Shown here: positions 15,800 to 23,035 of the stretch, in pieces | Layout: every line of letters starts with the position of its first letter | How positions within the stretch are numbered: the stretch's first letter is position 1 | DNA from: Euryarchaeota archaeon UBA36 | GTDB lineage: Archaea; Thermoplasmatota; Poseidoniia; Poseidoniales; Thalassarchaeaceae | DNA length: 24,260 nucleotides | Assembly (NCBI GenBank): GCA_002496485.1 | Contig: DAJW01000135.1 | Span: forward strand, 1-24,260 | Direction: 5' to 3' | Translations under genes and position numbers: made by a program | The notes under the pieces: model-generated | The model's input: only the letters and a program-made list of their open reading frames with translations | Database searches by the model: none | What the model was told of the DNA's origin: nothing

Positions 15800-17035
15800 A
15801 TGCACATATGCCAATTAGCTGGAGAATATCCTAATAGATGGGGAGGTTTAGGTACTGCAGCATACAATCTTTCCAAAGCACTAGCATCCAAAGGCCACAA
15901 GATAACCGTAATTACGAGAAAAGGAGGGGGAAAATATCCAGAAATTGAGGGTGTCGATGTAATTGAAGTAAAATGGGCTAAATTACCAATGGAATTCACG
16001 AGATCGTTTGGTAGGAGGGCACTTAAATCACTTCAAAAATTGCATCGGAATCATCCCGTTGATATAATTCATTTTCACGCACCTTTAATAGCTTGGAACG
16101 AAAAACAGTTCAGAAAGGCCAATGAAATTGCTCCAATTATCACTAGCCTACATGGTAGTTGGTTAGGAGAAAAACGAGGACTTCAATCAAGTGCAAAATT
16201 TGGTGAACCAGGAACTTGGGGCAATGTAAATGATATCGGAATTAGGATGTTTGCGGATTATTATGCCAAATTTGAAAATATTGCTATTAATAATTCAGAA
16301 GTATGTGTGGCGAATAGTATAGCAACTAAAAATGATTTTATTTCAAATTATGAGCCACCTTCAAATTGGAATTGTGAGTCTATATTGTGGGGGATAGATG
16401 CACAATTATACCGGCCCATGCATCACGATTCGGAAGATGATGCAGTTAGAGCTAGTGAAATTAGAAAAAAATATACTATTGATTCTAATGCTAATATAAT
16501 ACTAGCAGTTGGAAGACTAGCTGCTAGAAAGGGTCACGGTTTTTTGATATCCTCGTTCGCAGAATTATTAGAAAAATTACCAAACTCTCATTTGGTTATT
16601 ATAGGTAGAGGAAACTTGAGAAAGAAACTTCTCAGAAAAGTAAAGCAACTATCCATTCAAGATTCTGTGAGTATTCTCGGTGGCATGTCATTTGAGAAAA
16701 TAGCTGAATGGTATAGAATTTCCAGTGTTATAGCCTATCCATCCTTCTATGAAGGACAAGGCTTAATTCCATTAGAATCGATGGCATCGGGAACTCCATG
16801 CATAGCCTTTGATATGCCACCATTAACGGAAATGCTAGATGAAAATGTTGGTGGACTATGTGAGATAAATATCAAATCTTTAGCGGACTCAATGTTTGAA
16901 TTACTTTCTTCTAAAGATCTCAACAAGTTAGGGTCAGCAGGAAGACACAGAGTACTTGATAAGTTCACCATAGAAGGAAATGCCAATGATTTCATTTCCA
17001 TTTACGAAAAGGTAATTTCTAACACAAAAATCTAG
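15800..17035 (+). CDS. Family 4 glycosyltransferase (GT-B fold)
   Basis: This 411-residue enzyme has two Rossmann-like domains. The N-terminal one opens MHICQLAGEYPNRWGGLGT, a glycine-rich start typical of GT4 glycogen-synthase/WcaJ-like retaining transferases, followed by HGHKITVITRKGG-type sequence. The C-terminal domain has AVGRLAARKGHGFLISSF and the donor-site FYEGQGLIPLESMASGTP around residues 316-333, which contains the E-x7-E pair of retaining GT4 enzymes. It would transfer a sugar from an activated nucleotide donor during synthesis of surface glycans, at the cytoplasmic face of the membrane; specificity is not readable. The start at 15800 fits the family's N-terminus; no Shine-Dalgarno sequence is seen. 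It is divergent from the GT2 gene and 36 bp upstream of the AI-2E-family gene, with which it may be co-transcribed. Confidence 0.92.
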   Translation: MHICQLAGEYPNRWGGLGTAAYNLSKALASKGHKITVITRKGGGKYPEIEGVDVIEVKWAKLPMEFTRSFGRRALKSLQKLHRNHPVDIIHFHAPLIAWNEKQFRKANEIAPIITSLHGSWLGEKRGLQSSAKFGEPGTWGNVNDIGIRMFADYYAKFENIAINNSEVCVANSIATKNDFISNYEPPSNWNCESILWGIDAQLYRPMHHDSEDDAVRASEIRKKYTIDSNANIILAVGRLAARKGHGFLISSFAELLEKLPNSHLVIIGRGNLRKKLLRKVKQLSIQDSVSILGGMSFEKIAEWYRISSVIAYPSFYEGQGLIPLESMASGTPCIAFDMPPLTEMLDENVGGLCEINIKSLADSMFELLSSKDLNKLGSAGRHRVLDKFTIEGNANDFISIYEKVISNTKI

Positions 17036-17071
17036 GGAACCATTCATTGACTTAATACACCTCCGAAGATT

Positions 17072-18139
17072 ATGGATGGGGGCGAACAAGCTGAACGTAA
17101 CTATGATTTCCAACTCAATTCAGCTGCCAATACATTAATCATAGGCTTTCTGACAGTTCTTTCGCTGTATTATCTCAAAGTCATTTTACTACCTTTATCA
17201 GTAGCAGTCATTCTTTACATGTTGATTTTACCCTCAGAAAAATATCTATTCGATAAGATTGGAAATTCCGTGGCAGTATATGCAACTCTAGCATTTTGTA
17301 CTTTCTTTATTGCATATTCAATTTCAAACCTCTTATATTCCGAACTATCTCAATTTATTGATAACGATATACCAGAACTTCAATCTAGGTTAGAGCAAAA
17401 ACTCGATACTTTATCAAATCTAACAATCAATGGAATAGAAATAGGTTCTGCAACTAGCTTAATTACAGAATTTGCATCCGTAGAAAGAATTAATTCATTT
17501 GTTTCATGGATTGCTGGGAATCTCGCTAGTCTATTTTCAAATTCAATTACAGTTTTCATCCTACTAGTCTTCCTTATATTAGAGGGAGGTACATTTCCAG
17601 GTAGATTAAGAGCAGCCAGTCCTTCTTTGTATCTGAAAATGGAAAAAATTGTATCTAATTCCAGCGATGCTGTCAATAATTACATTCTAGTAAGATTTTT
17701 TATCAGTATCGGTCAAGCATCAGTTTGTACAATAATTATGATAATTTTTGGGATTCCTGGAGTGATGGTTTGGGCTATCTTATACGCAATTTTGGAATGG
17801 ATACCGGTAGTTGGTGCCGCTTCCGCTACAATTCCACCGACAATAGTAGCTTTACTCTGGCTCGACCCGTTAACGGCATTAATTATGACCACATTACTAA
17901 TCATCAACTGCTCAATGTTTGCCAGTTTCATCGAACCGCAAATTGCTGGAGATAAACTTGGCCTTAGTCCATTAGTATTAATTTTAAGCCTCATGGGATG
18001 GGGGGTACTTTGGGGCCCAGTAGGACTAATTACAGGCCCAGTTTTGACAGTAGTTGTAAGAATAATGTTAGAAGAAAGTGAAAGCCTACGTCCATATGGC
18101 ATAATGCTTGGTAAAAAGGAAGGTTACTCGGATGAGTAA
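17072..18139 (+). CDS. AI-2E family (UPF0118/PerM) membrane protein
   Basis: This 355-residue integral membrane protein has the layout of the AI-2E transporter family. There are two N-terminal helices (about 19-40 and 42-55) and a third near 70-90. An amphipathic extracytoplasmic region follows (about 95-150, ELSQFIDNDIPELQSRLEQK). The C-terminal bundle contains GIPGVMVWAILYAILEWIPVVGA (about 227-249) and FIEPQIAGDKLGLSPLVLILSLMGWG (about 289-314), the most conserved family regions. Known members export autoinducer-2, act as Na+/H+ antiporters or are uncharacterised; no substrate can be assigned here. The 3' end overlaps the convergent thiamine-pyrophosphokinase-like gene by 16 bp. Confidence 0.9.
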   Translation: MDGGEQAERNYDFQLNSAANTLIIGFLTVLSLYYLKVILLPLSVAVILYMLILPSEKYLFDKIGNSVAVYATLAFCTFFIAYSISNLLYSELSQFIDNDIPELQSRLEQKLDTLSNLTINGIEIGSATSLITEFASVERINSFVSWIAGNLASLFSNSITVFILLVFLILEGGTFPGRLRAASPSLYLKMEKIVSNSSDAVNNYILVRFFISIGQASVCTIIMIIFGIPGVMVWAILYAILEWIPVVGAASATIPPTIVALLWLDPLTALIMTTLLIINCSMFASFIEPQIAGDKLGLSPLVLILSLMGWGVLWGPVGLITGPVLTVVVRIMLEESESLRPYGIMLGKKEGYSDE

Positions 18140-18747
18140 TGATTAGGGAGTATAACAATTAATTTTCCATTAGATCTGATGCATATTTCTTGGTCTATGC
18201 TAATGTTGTGTAATCCTAAGGTTGAAAATTCCAATTCCCGTTCTTTTAGATTCCATTTTGCACCGGTTACTGTTACAGATTCAGTTTTTCCCATCGAAAA
18301 AATTGAGAACTCAGTCCCCGGTTTCATTGAGATTTTCAAATCGCCATCACTAGGATGATATCTTACTGAAATCCTGTTCCGATGAATGGCCCTAATTTTA
18401 CATCCAGGAACTGCCTCATACAGTGAAGCCCAAATACCCAAGATATGCTCAGAAGAACCTCCATCCACCCCTATTATATCAATTTCATCAAATCCTCTTC
18501 CGATTAACAAATCCAAGGACTTGGTCAAATCACTTTTTGACTGATCATATAATTCAGTCTTTGATCCAGTCAATAGATTTGTATCAACTGAATCCATATC
18601 TCCAATAATTTCATGCACCTTTATTCCTAAATTATGAGCCTTATTTGCCCCTCCATCTATTCCGAAAATTGTAATATTTTCATCTATGATATTATTGACT
18701 ATTTTTTCTTCCGGCAAATCTCCATTACACCACAAAATAGCTCTCAT
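18124..18747 (-). CDS. Thiamine pyrophosphokinase-like protein
   Basis: This 207-residue protein begins MRAILWCNGDLP and follows the thiamine pyrophosphokinase fold: IDGGANKAHNLG (about 30-41), IIGDMDSVD (about 47-55), DQSKSDLTKSLDLL (about 68-81), IIGVDGGSSEHILG (about 91-104), and a C-terminal beta-sandwich with FSIFSMGKTESVTVTGAKW. The enzyme makes thiamine diphosphate from thiamine and ATP. The usual GGRxDH motif reads GGSSEH here, so the Arg is lost and Asp is replaced by Glu; activity or substrate may differ. Another pterin- or thiamine-type pyrophosphokinase is the alternative. ATG 18747 lies 1 nt after the stop of the upstream gene, so it is tightly coupled and last in the minus-strand operon. 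An ATG at 18798 would overlap that gene by 50 bp. Confidence 0.82.
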   Translation of the reverse strand: MRAILWCNGDLPEEKIVNNIIDENITIFGIDGGANKAHNLGIKVHEIIGDMDSVDTNLLTGSKTELYDQSKSDLTKSLDLLIGRGFDEIDIIGVDGGSSEHILGIWASLYEAVPGCKIRAIHRNRISVRYHPSDGDLKISMKPGTEFSIFSMGKTESVTVTGAKWNLKERELEFSTLGLHNISIDQEICIRSNGKLIVILPNHYSSE

Positions 18748-18748
18748 A

Positions 18749-19768
18749 TTATCTTCTGTCCTGTACAACCTTCCCATCTGAAAGAAGTTTAATATCATCC
18801 AATTTTGCTGTAGGATTTTTCATAACACCCTTTAAATTAAATCCCACTGAAACAGACCCACCTAATGCTATATTATCTCCAAATCCAAAGTATGCCGTTC
18901 CCCGTGTTACTTGATCTTCCAGCTTATTTCCGATAATTGAGGCTCTACTATTCATTCCAAATCCAAATTCCGATAAATTTCCAACTAACTCTTTTTTTGT
19001 CCCTCTCAATCCGCTTTTTACATACTCTAGAATGGATTTGAAATCTTCCGCTTCCTTTCCACCGTATATTCCAGAAATCAATCCTGAATCAATTTCTAAA
19101 GTGAGGGGCTCAGAAATCATTTTTCCTTCCCAAGAACCATCAATTACTATTTTTCCATTAGCCGAATTTTCTTTTGGCATCACAAAAATTCTTCCAGCCG
19201 GGAGATTACAAATCTGCCCAGGCCTATTACAAATCCCACCATCTAATAATATCCATCTATTTCCAGTTTCGAATGAAATATTGGTCCCACCTTCAGTTTT
19301 AACTTTTACATTCCTTTTCCTTCTAAAAATAGAATTCATGGAAGAGATTTCTCTCTGTAAGGCTCCAAAGTCTGCAGTCATTCCACCATTAACCATCATT
19401 TCTTTAGTAACTCCCGGCATGGAAATAATCCTTGCACCTTCTTTACTAGCATTAGCTCTTGCTCTCGTATGAGTTAATGATTTTACAGTTGCAATTATAA
19501 TGGCTCTATTTTTTCGCATTAACTCAGAAATCGGCGCCGGTGGCTCCTTCCCAGATCGATTACCCTCCGGCATCATTACCATCAATATTCTATCTGTAAC
19601 TTCGGCAGCAGCTTCATAGATAGCTTGCCCAATATCCGATGTACTTGGATCGGTGATTACTAGACAATCCTCTTCCCTACGTAACTGCAATGAGGTCCTG
19701 ATTATAGACCTAGATGTAGTTAATATATCTTCAGAAATTCTCTTACTATTCCCCGAATCCAGATTCAT
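18749..19768 (-). CDS. M29 aminopeptidase/NicX-like (COG2309) protein with substituted metal ligands
   Basis: This 339-residue protein has the COG2309 layout. NLPAGRIFVMPKE (188-200) corresponds to the usual NLPxGEVFxAPxE. GIYGGKEAEDF (233-243), SEFGFGMN (266-273), GNKLEDQVTRGTAYFGFGDN (280-299) and GFNLKGVMKNPT (309-320) follow in order. From memory of the family, functional members have H in GTVHIALG and HxD in the later HLDG; here those positions are Y293, N311 and K313, and the GE of the first motif is GR. E267 is kept. M29 enzymes are metal-dependent aminopeptidases, and NicX is an Fe(II) dioxygenase using a related site. Inference: no longer a classical metalloenzyme, perhaps a binding protein or changed chemistry. 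It sits between the 86-residue orphan and the TPK-like gene in an operon. Confidence 0.72.
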   Translation of the reverse strand: MNLDSGNSKRISEDILTTSRSIIRTSLQLRREEDCLVITDPSTSDIGQAIYEAAAEVTDRILMVMMPEGNRSGKEPPAPISELMRKNRAIIIATVKSLTHTRARANASKEGARIISMPGVTKEMMVNGGMTADFGALQREISSMNSIFRRKRNVKVKTEGGTNISFETGNRWILLDGGICNRPGQICNLPAGRIFVMPKENSANGKIVIDGSWEGKMISEPLTLEIDSGLISGIYGGKEAEDFKSILEYVKSGLRGTKKELVGNLSEFGFGMNSRASIIGNKLEDQVTRGTAYFGFGDNIALGGSVSVGFNLKGVMKNPTAKLDDIKLLSDGKVVQDRR

Positions 19769-19794
19769 AGTTTTACCGCCAATACTTCAACAAA

Positions 19795-20055
19795 TTAAAC
19801 TGCAATAGTTACATGCCATTTTCCATTTCGGAAATGAGGCATAATCGGGCCACCATGTTCAGCAGACGCTACTATTCCGCCTGGAGAGAATTTATTTATC
19901 ATAATTAATGCTTCAGTCAAGTCTTGCCAATCATCAAAAATAATTTCACATCTGTATTTATGTACAACCTCATCTGCCAATCCATCCATCACCTGAACAG
20001 TGGAAACCTGTAAGTTTGTCTGGCAGTCATACCACTTCCCTAACTTGTATCCCAT
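19795..20055 (-). CDS. Uncharacterised 86-residue protein
   Basis: I do not recognise this family. The protein starts MGYKLGKWYDCQT and is small, soluble and mildly acidic. It has an alternating strand/helix pattern: a strand at the start, a strand around YRCEIIFDDW, a helix from LTEALIMIN, and a glycine-rich C-terminal part (SPGGIVASAEHGGPIMPHF) ending in the strand WHVTIAV. It has two cysteines (residues 10 and 35) and no membrane segment or signal peptide. I place the start at ATG 20055; the frame is open to 20097, and no ribosome binding site favours either. It lies 49 bp after thrS and 26 bp before the M29/NicX-like gene on the same strand, consistent with an operon. The operon position and the protein-like sequence argue that it is a real gene. 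Confidence 0.6.
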   Translation of the reverse strand: MGYKLGKWYDCQTNLQVSTVQVMDGLADEVVHKYRCEIIFDDWQDLTEALIMINKFSPGGIVASAEHGGPIMPHFRNGKWHVTIAV

Positions 20056-20104
20056 GTAGTCGAGAAAGCATTGTAGTACTAGAAAAAATCGGAACATTAC
20101 CCTC

Positions 20105-22045
20105 TTATATTATGTCTAGAGTCTTACTTCTATTTGTAATTTCAGCGAAAATATCGGCTATAAAATCGTTTAATGAAACATCATTCTTTTGCCTTCCATC
20201 CCTCGCTCTTATGGAAACTGTCCTAGCTTTCTGTTCATCATCTCCAATTATTACCATATAAGCCGGACGCATTTTTCTGTGAGTCCTAATCTTCTTACCG
20301 ATGGTGTTGTCAGAATCATCCAATTTCACCCTAACTCCTGCTGTCTCTAATAGAGTCTTGACTTCATTTGCATATTGCTTATGTTTTTCAGAAATTGTGA
20401 TTGCTTGAACTTGGATAGGAGAAAGCCAAGTTGGAAGATTTCCAGCCGTATTCTCTAATAAGAATGCAGCGAATCTTTCATGAGTACTAAGAGGAGCTCT
20501 GTGAATAACAAAAACCTCACCATTCTCAGTTCCAGTTTCATCCATGAAAGAAAGATCAAATCTTTCTTTCGCAGCAAAATCTAACTGTATCGTGGCCATA
20601 CTTTCTTCTCTACCTAGGGCAGTTTTGAATTGAATATCTATTTTAGGACCATAGAATGCAGCTTCCCCTTTTACTTCTTCATATTCCATGTCCAAATTAT
20701 CAAGGATTTCTCTCAAATAATTCTGAGTTGATTTCCAATTTTCCGGTTGATCTATGTATTTATCCTTTTTTTCTTCATCCCATAAAGAAAGTCTAAGATG
20801 ATAATTTTCGAATCCGAAAGTATCATAATACTCCTTAGCCATTAAAATATTCGCTTCCACTTCTGATGCAACCTGATTTAATGTACAGTAGATATGAGCA
20901 TCATTCATAGATAACATCCTCACTCTTAATAATCCAGCTAATGTGCCCGATAATTCATTTCTGTAAACGGTACCATATTCAGCGATTCTTAGAGGTAAAT
21001 CCCTATAGGATCGTTTTTTACTTGTATAAATTCTGTGATGCATAGGACAATTCATTGCCTTGATGTAATATTCACCATCATCCATTTCCATAGGCGGATA
21101 CATCCCATCTGCATAATGGGGTAAATGCCCACTTGCTTCGAACAGCTCTTTCTTTCCAAGTACAGGGGTTGTTACTCTGACATAACCATAAGAATCTTCA
21201 GTCTCCAATGCAAATTTTTCTATCTCAGATTTCATTATTTCACCATTTGGAAGCCAAACTGGTAGTCCCCTACCAATCATTTCATCAATCATGTACAATT
21301 CCATTTCCCTCCCAATCTTCTTATGGTCTCTCTTTGCAGCCTCTTGAATTTGCTTCTGTCTTTGCTTCAATTCCTCTTTGGTAGAATAACACATTCCGTA
21401 TATTCTAACTAATGATTCCTTTTCTCTATCTCCCTTCCAATATGCTTGACTGGTACTAGTTAATTTGAACCAACGAAGATATGAAGTGCTTGGAACATGT
21501 GGCCCTATACACAAGTCTACAAAATCTCCTTGTCTATAGATTGATGATTCCATTTCATCACCAATTTTTTCATCCATTATCTGAATCTTAAATTTATTAT
21601 GACTAAACATCCGTCTTAGTTCTTCATTCTCTATTTCTTCCCTAATTATTGAATGATTTTTTCTGATGTGTTCATTCATCCTCTTTTCAATCATTTTTAA
21701 TCCATCATCTCCAATCGGTTCCATGAAGAAGTCATAGTAGAATCCATGTTCAATAGGAGGGCCAATTGTTGGCTTAGCATCAGGATATAATTCAGTAACA
21801 GCTTGAGCTAGTAAATGTGCACAAGAATGCCGAATAATGTATGAACCATTATTGGAATTTCCATGTATAGGGTCTATATTACAATCATTTTCAATCCCGT
21901 AAGAAAAATCTCTCTCTTTTCCGTCCACCAATGCAGCAACAATATTCGATTTTTTCCCAAATACATTCTTTACGATTTCTCCTACAGAAATACCTACGGA
22001 ATATTCATGCTGTTCATGATTAACTTGAACCATAACTATACTCAT
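20105..22045 (-). CDS. thrS: Threonyl-tRNA synthetase, bacterial-type with TGS and N2 editing domains
   Basis: This 646-residue class II synthetase charges tRNA(Thr) with threonine. It has an N-terminal TGS domain (about 1-60). The bacterial N2 editing domain has HSCAH (H73, H77) and LCIGPH (C179, H183) for deacylating Ser-tRNA(Thr). The catalytic core has motif 2 YRNELSGTLAGLLRVR, the active-site zinc ligands Cys in AMNCPMHH, His in NDAHIYC and His in VIHRAPL, and motif 3 RAPLSTHERFAAFLL. The C-terminal anticodon-binding domain contains WLSPIQVQAI and the GKKIRTHRKMRP tract. I chose ATG 22045 because GGTGA lies 5 nt upstream; ATG 22078 would add 11 residues. Most archaea use a ThrRS with an unrelated D-aminoacyl-deacylase-like editing domain, so this form suggests transfer from bacteria. 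It lies between carbamate kinase and the orphan in the operon. Confidence 0.96.
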   Translation of the reverse strand: MSIVMVQVNHEQHEYSVGISVGEIVKNVFGKKSNIVAALVDGKERDFSYGIENDCNIDPIHGNSNNGSYIIRHSCAHLLAQAVTELYPDAKPTIGPPIEHGFYYDFFMEPIGDDGLKMIEKRMNEHIRKNHSIIREEIENEELRRMFSHNKFKIQIMDEKIGDEMESSIYRQGDFVDLCIGPHVPSTSYLRWFKLTSTSQAYWKGDREKESLVRIYGMCYSTKEELKQRQKQIQEAAKRDHKKIGREMELYMIDEMIGRGLPVWLPNGEIMKSEIEKFALETEDSYGYVRVTTPVLGKKELFEASGHLPHYADGMYPPMEMDDGEYYIKAMNCPMHHRIYTSKKRSYRDLPLRIAEYGTVYRNELSGTLAGLLRVRMLSMNDAHIYCTLNQVASEVEANILMAKEYYDTFGFENYHLRLSLWDEEKKDKYIDQPENWKSTQNYLREILDNLDMEYEEVKGEAAFYGPKIDIQFKTALGREESMATIQLDFAAKERFDLSFMDETGTENGEVFVIHRAPLSTHERFAAFLLENTAGNLPTWLSPIQVQAITISEKHKQYANEVKTLLETAGVRVKLDDSDNTIGKKIRTHRKMRPAYMVIIGDDEQKARTVSIRARDGRQKNDVSLNDFIADIFAEITNRSKTLDII

Positions 22046-22050
22046 CCTAG

Positions 22051-22055
22051 TCACC
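22051..22055 (-). promoter_or_regulatory. Ribosome binding site of thrS
   Basis: GGTGA on the minus strand, followed by 5 nt and ATG 22045. It decides the start within thrS, where ATGs at 22078 and 22033 are also in frame. Confidence 0.6.
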
Positions 22056-22106
22056 GTTATACTTTCAAAGGCCGACATTATTCAAAATACGTTCGATGTA
22101 AAATCT

Positions 22107-23009
22107 TCATTCAATCGTGATTTGAGTTCCCGCTTCACCAGCTACCATAGCTTCAATATCTTCTAATGACCCAATCACAGCTCTTTCTCCGGTTCTCCTT
22201 ACAAAATCACATGCTGCTTCTACTTTGGGTGCCATAGAACCAATTTCAAAATCATATAAATCTAAATCATCTGGAGTAGTTTGCTCAATAATTTGTGATT
22301 TTTCTTGACCCCAGTCTTTGTAAATTCCTTTAGCATCAGTAGCTAGTATCAATAGTCTCGCATTTAGTTGTCTGGCTAATAATGCACTAGCTCTATCTTT
22401 ATCAATGACTACTTCTACTCCTGCCAAATTTCCATCCTTATCGTATATGGTAGGGATACCACCTCCACCAGCACAAATAACTACTGTTCCCTTTTTCAGT
22501 AACCAGTGAATAGGTCTGAGCTCAAATATTCTATGTGGTTCCGGAGAGGGAACGACTCTTCTCCACATTTCTCCATCTTTAGCGATTTCCCAATTGTTTT
22601 CATCAGCAAGAATTCGAATCTTATCTAAGTCGTAACTGGGTCCAATTGGTTTTGTGGGATTTCTGAATGCTGGATCTTCAGGATCCACTTCTACCATAGT
22701 AAGTATAGTTGCAAATGGAATCTCGACTGGCAATAGGTTTCCTAACTCTTGTTCAATCAGATAGCCTAGCATACCTTCCGATTGAGCGCCTAAAATATCG
22801 AGAGGATATTCTGATTTTCTTTCATATGAAGCCGCTTGAAGAGCTAAAAGTCCAACTTGAGGCCCATTTCCATGAGTAATGACTAATTGATTTTTTGAGA
22901 CTAATGGTGCAATAGATTTAGCTGCAATTTTTACATTTTTTCTTTGGTTTTCAATTGTCATCTCTTCTCCTCTCTTGAGAAGAGCATTTCCTCCTAGGGC
23001 TACCACCAT
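22107..23009 (-). CDS. arcC: Carbamate kinase
   Basis: This 300-residue cytoplasmic amino-acid-kinase-fold enzyme interconverts carbamoyl phosphate plus ADP with carbamate plus ATP. It begins MVVALGGNALLKRGEEM and carries LVITHGNGPQVGLLALQ (about 56-72), QSEGMLGYLIEQELGN (about 88-103), the lid region AFRNPTKPIGPSY, WRRVVPSPEPHRI, VICAGGGGIPTIYD, VIDKDRASALLA and MAPKVEAA, all hallmarks of ArcC. I chose ATG 23009 because GGTGAT lies 8 nt upstream; ATG 23015 would leave only 2 nt. No arginine deiminase or ornithine carbamoyltransferase gene is in the window, so the source of carbamoyl phosphate is not shown. It is first in the minus-strand operon leading to thrS and starts 26 bp from the divergent NAD kinase. 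Confidence 0.96.
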   Translation of the reverse strand: MVVALGGNALLKRGEEMTIENQRKNVKIAAKSIAPLVSKNQLVITHGNGPQVGLLALQAASYERKSEYPLDILGAQSEGMLGYLIEQELGNLLPVEIPFATILTMVEVDPEDPAFRNPTKPIGPSYDLDKIRILADENNWEIAKDGEMWRRVVPSPEPHRIFELRPIHWLLKKGTVVICAGGGGIPTIYDKDGNLAGVEVVIDKDRASALLARQLNARLLILATDAKGIYKDWGQEKSQIIEQTTPDDLDLYDFEIGSMAPKVEAACDFVRRTGERAVIGSLEDIEAMVAGEAGTQITIE

Positions 23010-23017
23010 TCGCATAT

Positions 23018-23023
23018 ATCACC
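23018..23023 (-). promoter_or_regulatory. Ribosome binding site of arcC
   Basis: GGTGAT on the minus strand, 8 nt before ATG 23009. It sits back to back with the ribosome binding site of the divergent NAD kinase gene, separated from it by a single base. Confidence 0.65.
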
Positions 23024-23024
23024 C

Positions 23025-23030
23025 GGGAGG
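23025..23030 (+). promoter_or_regulatory. Ribosome binding site of the NAD kinase gene
   Basis: GGGAGG followed by 5 nt (CATAT) and ATG 23036. It supports ATG 23036 over the in-frame ATG at 23069, which has no such site. Confidence 0.65.
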
Positions 23031-23035
23031 CATAT

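Noticed and set aside
15703..15999. 99-residue N-terminal extension of the GT2 frame
   Set aside because: It lies antisense over the GT4 5' end. The GT-A fold begins right after ATG 15702, so the extension is a shadow.
17713..18102. Open minus-strand frame of 129 codons inside the AI-2E-family gene
   Set aside because: It is antisense to conserved transmembrane segments, and its composition reflects the complement of hydrophobic codons.
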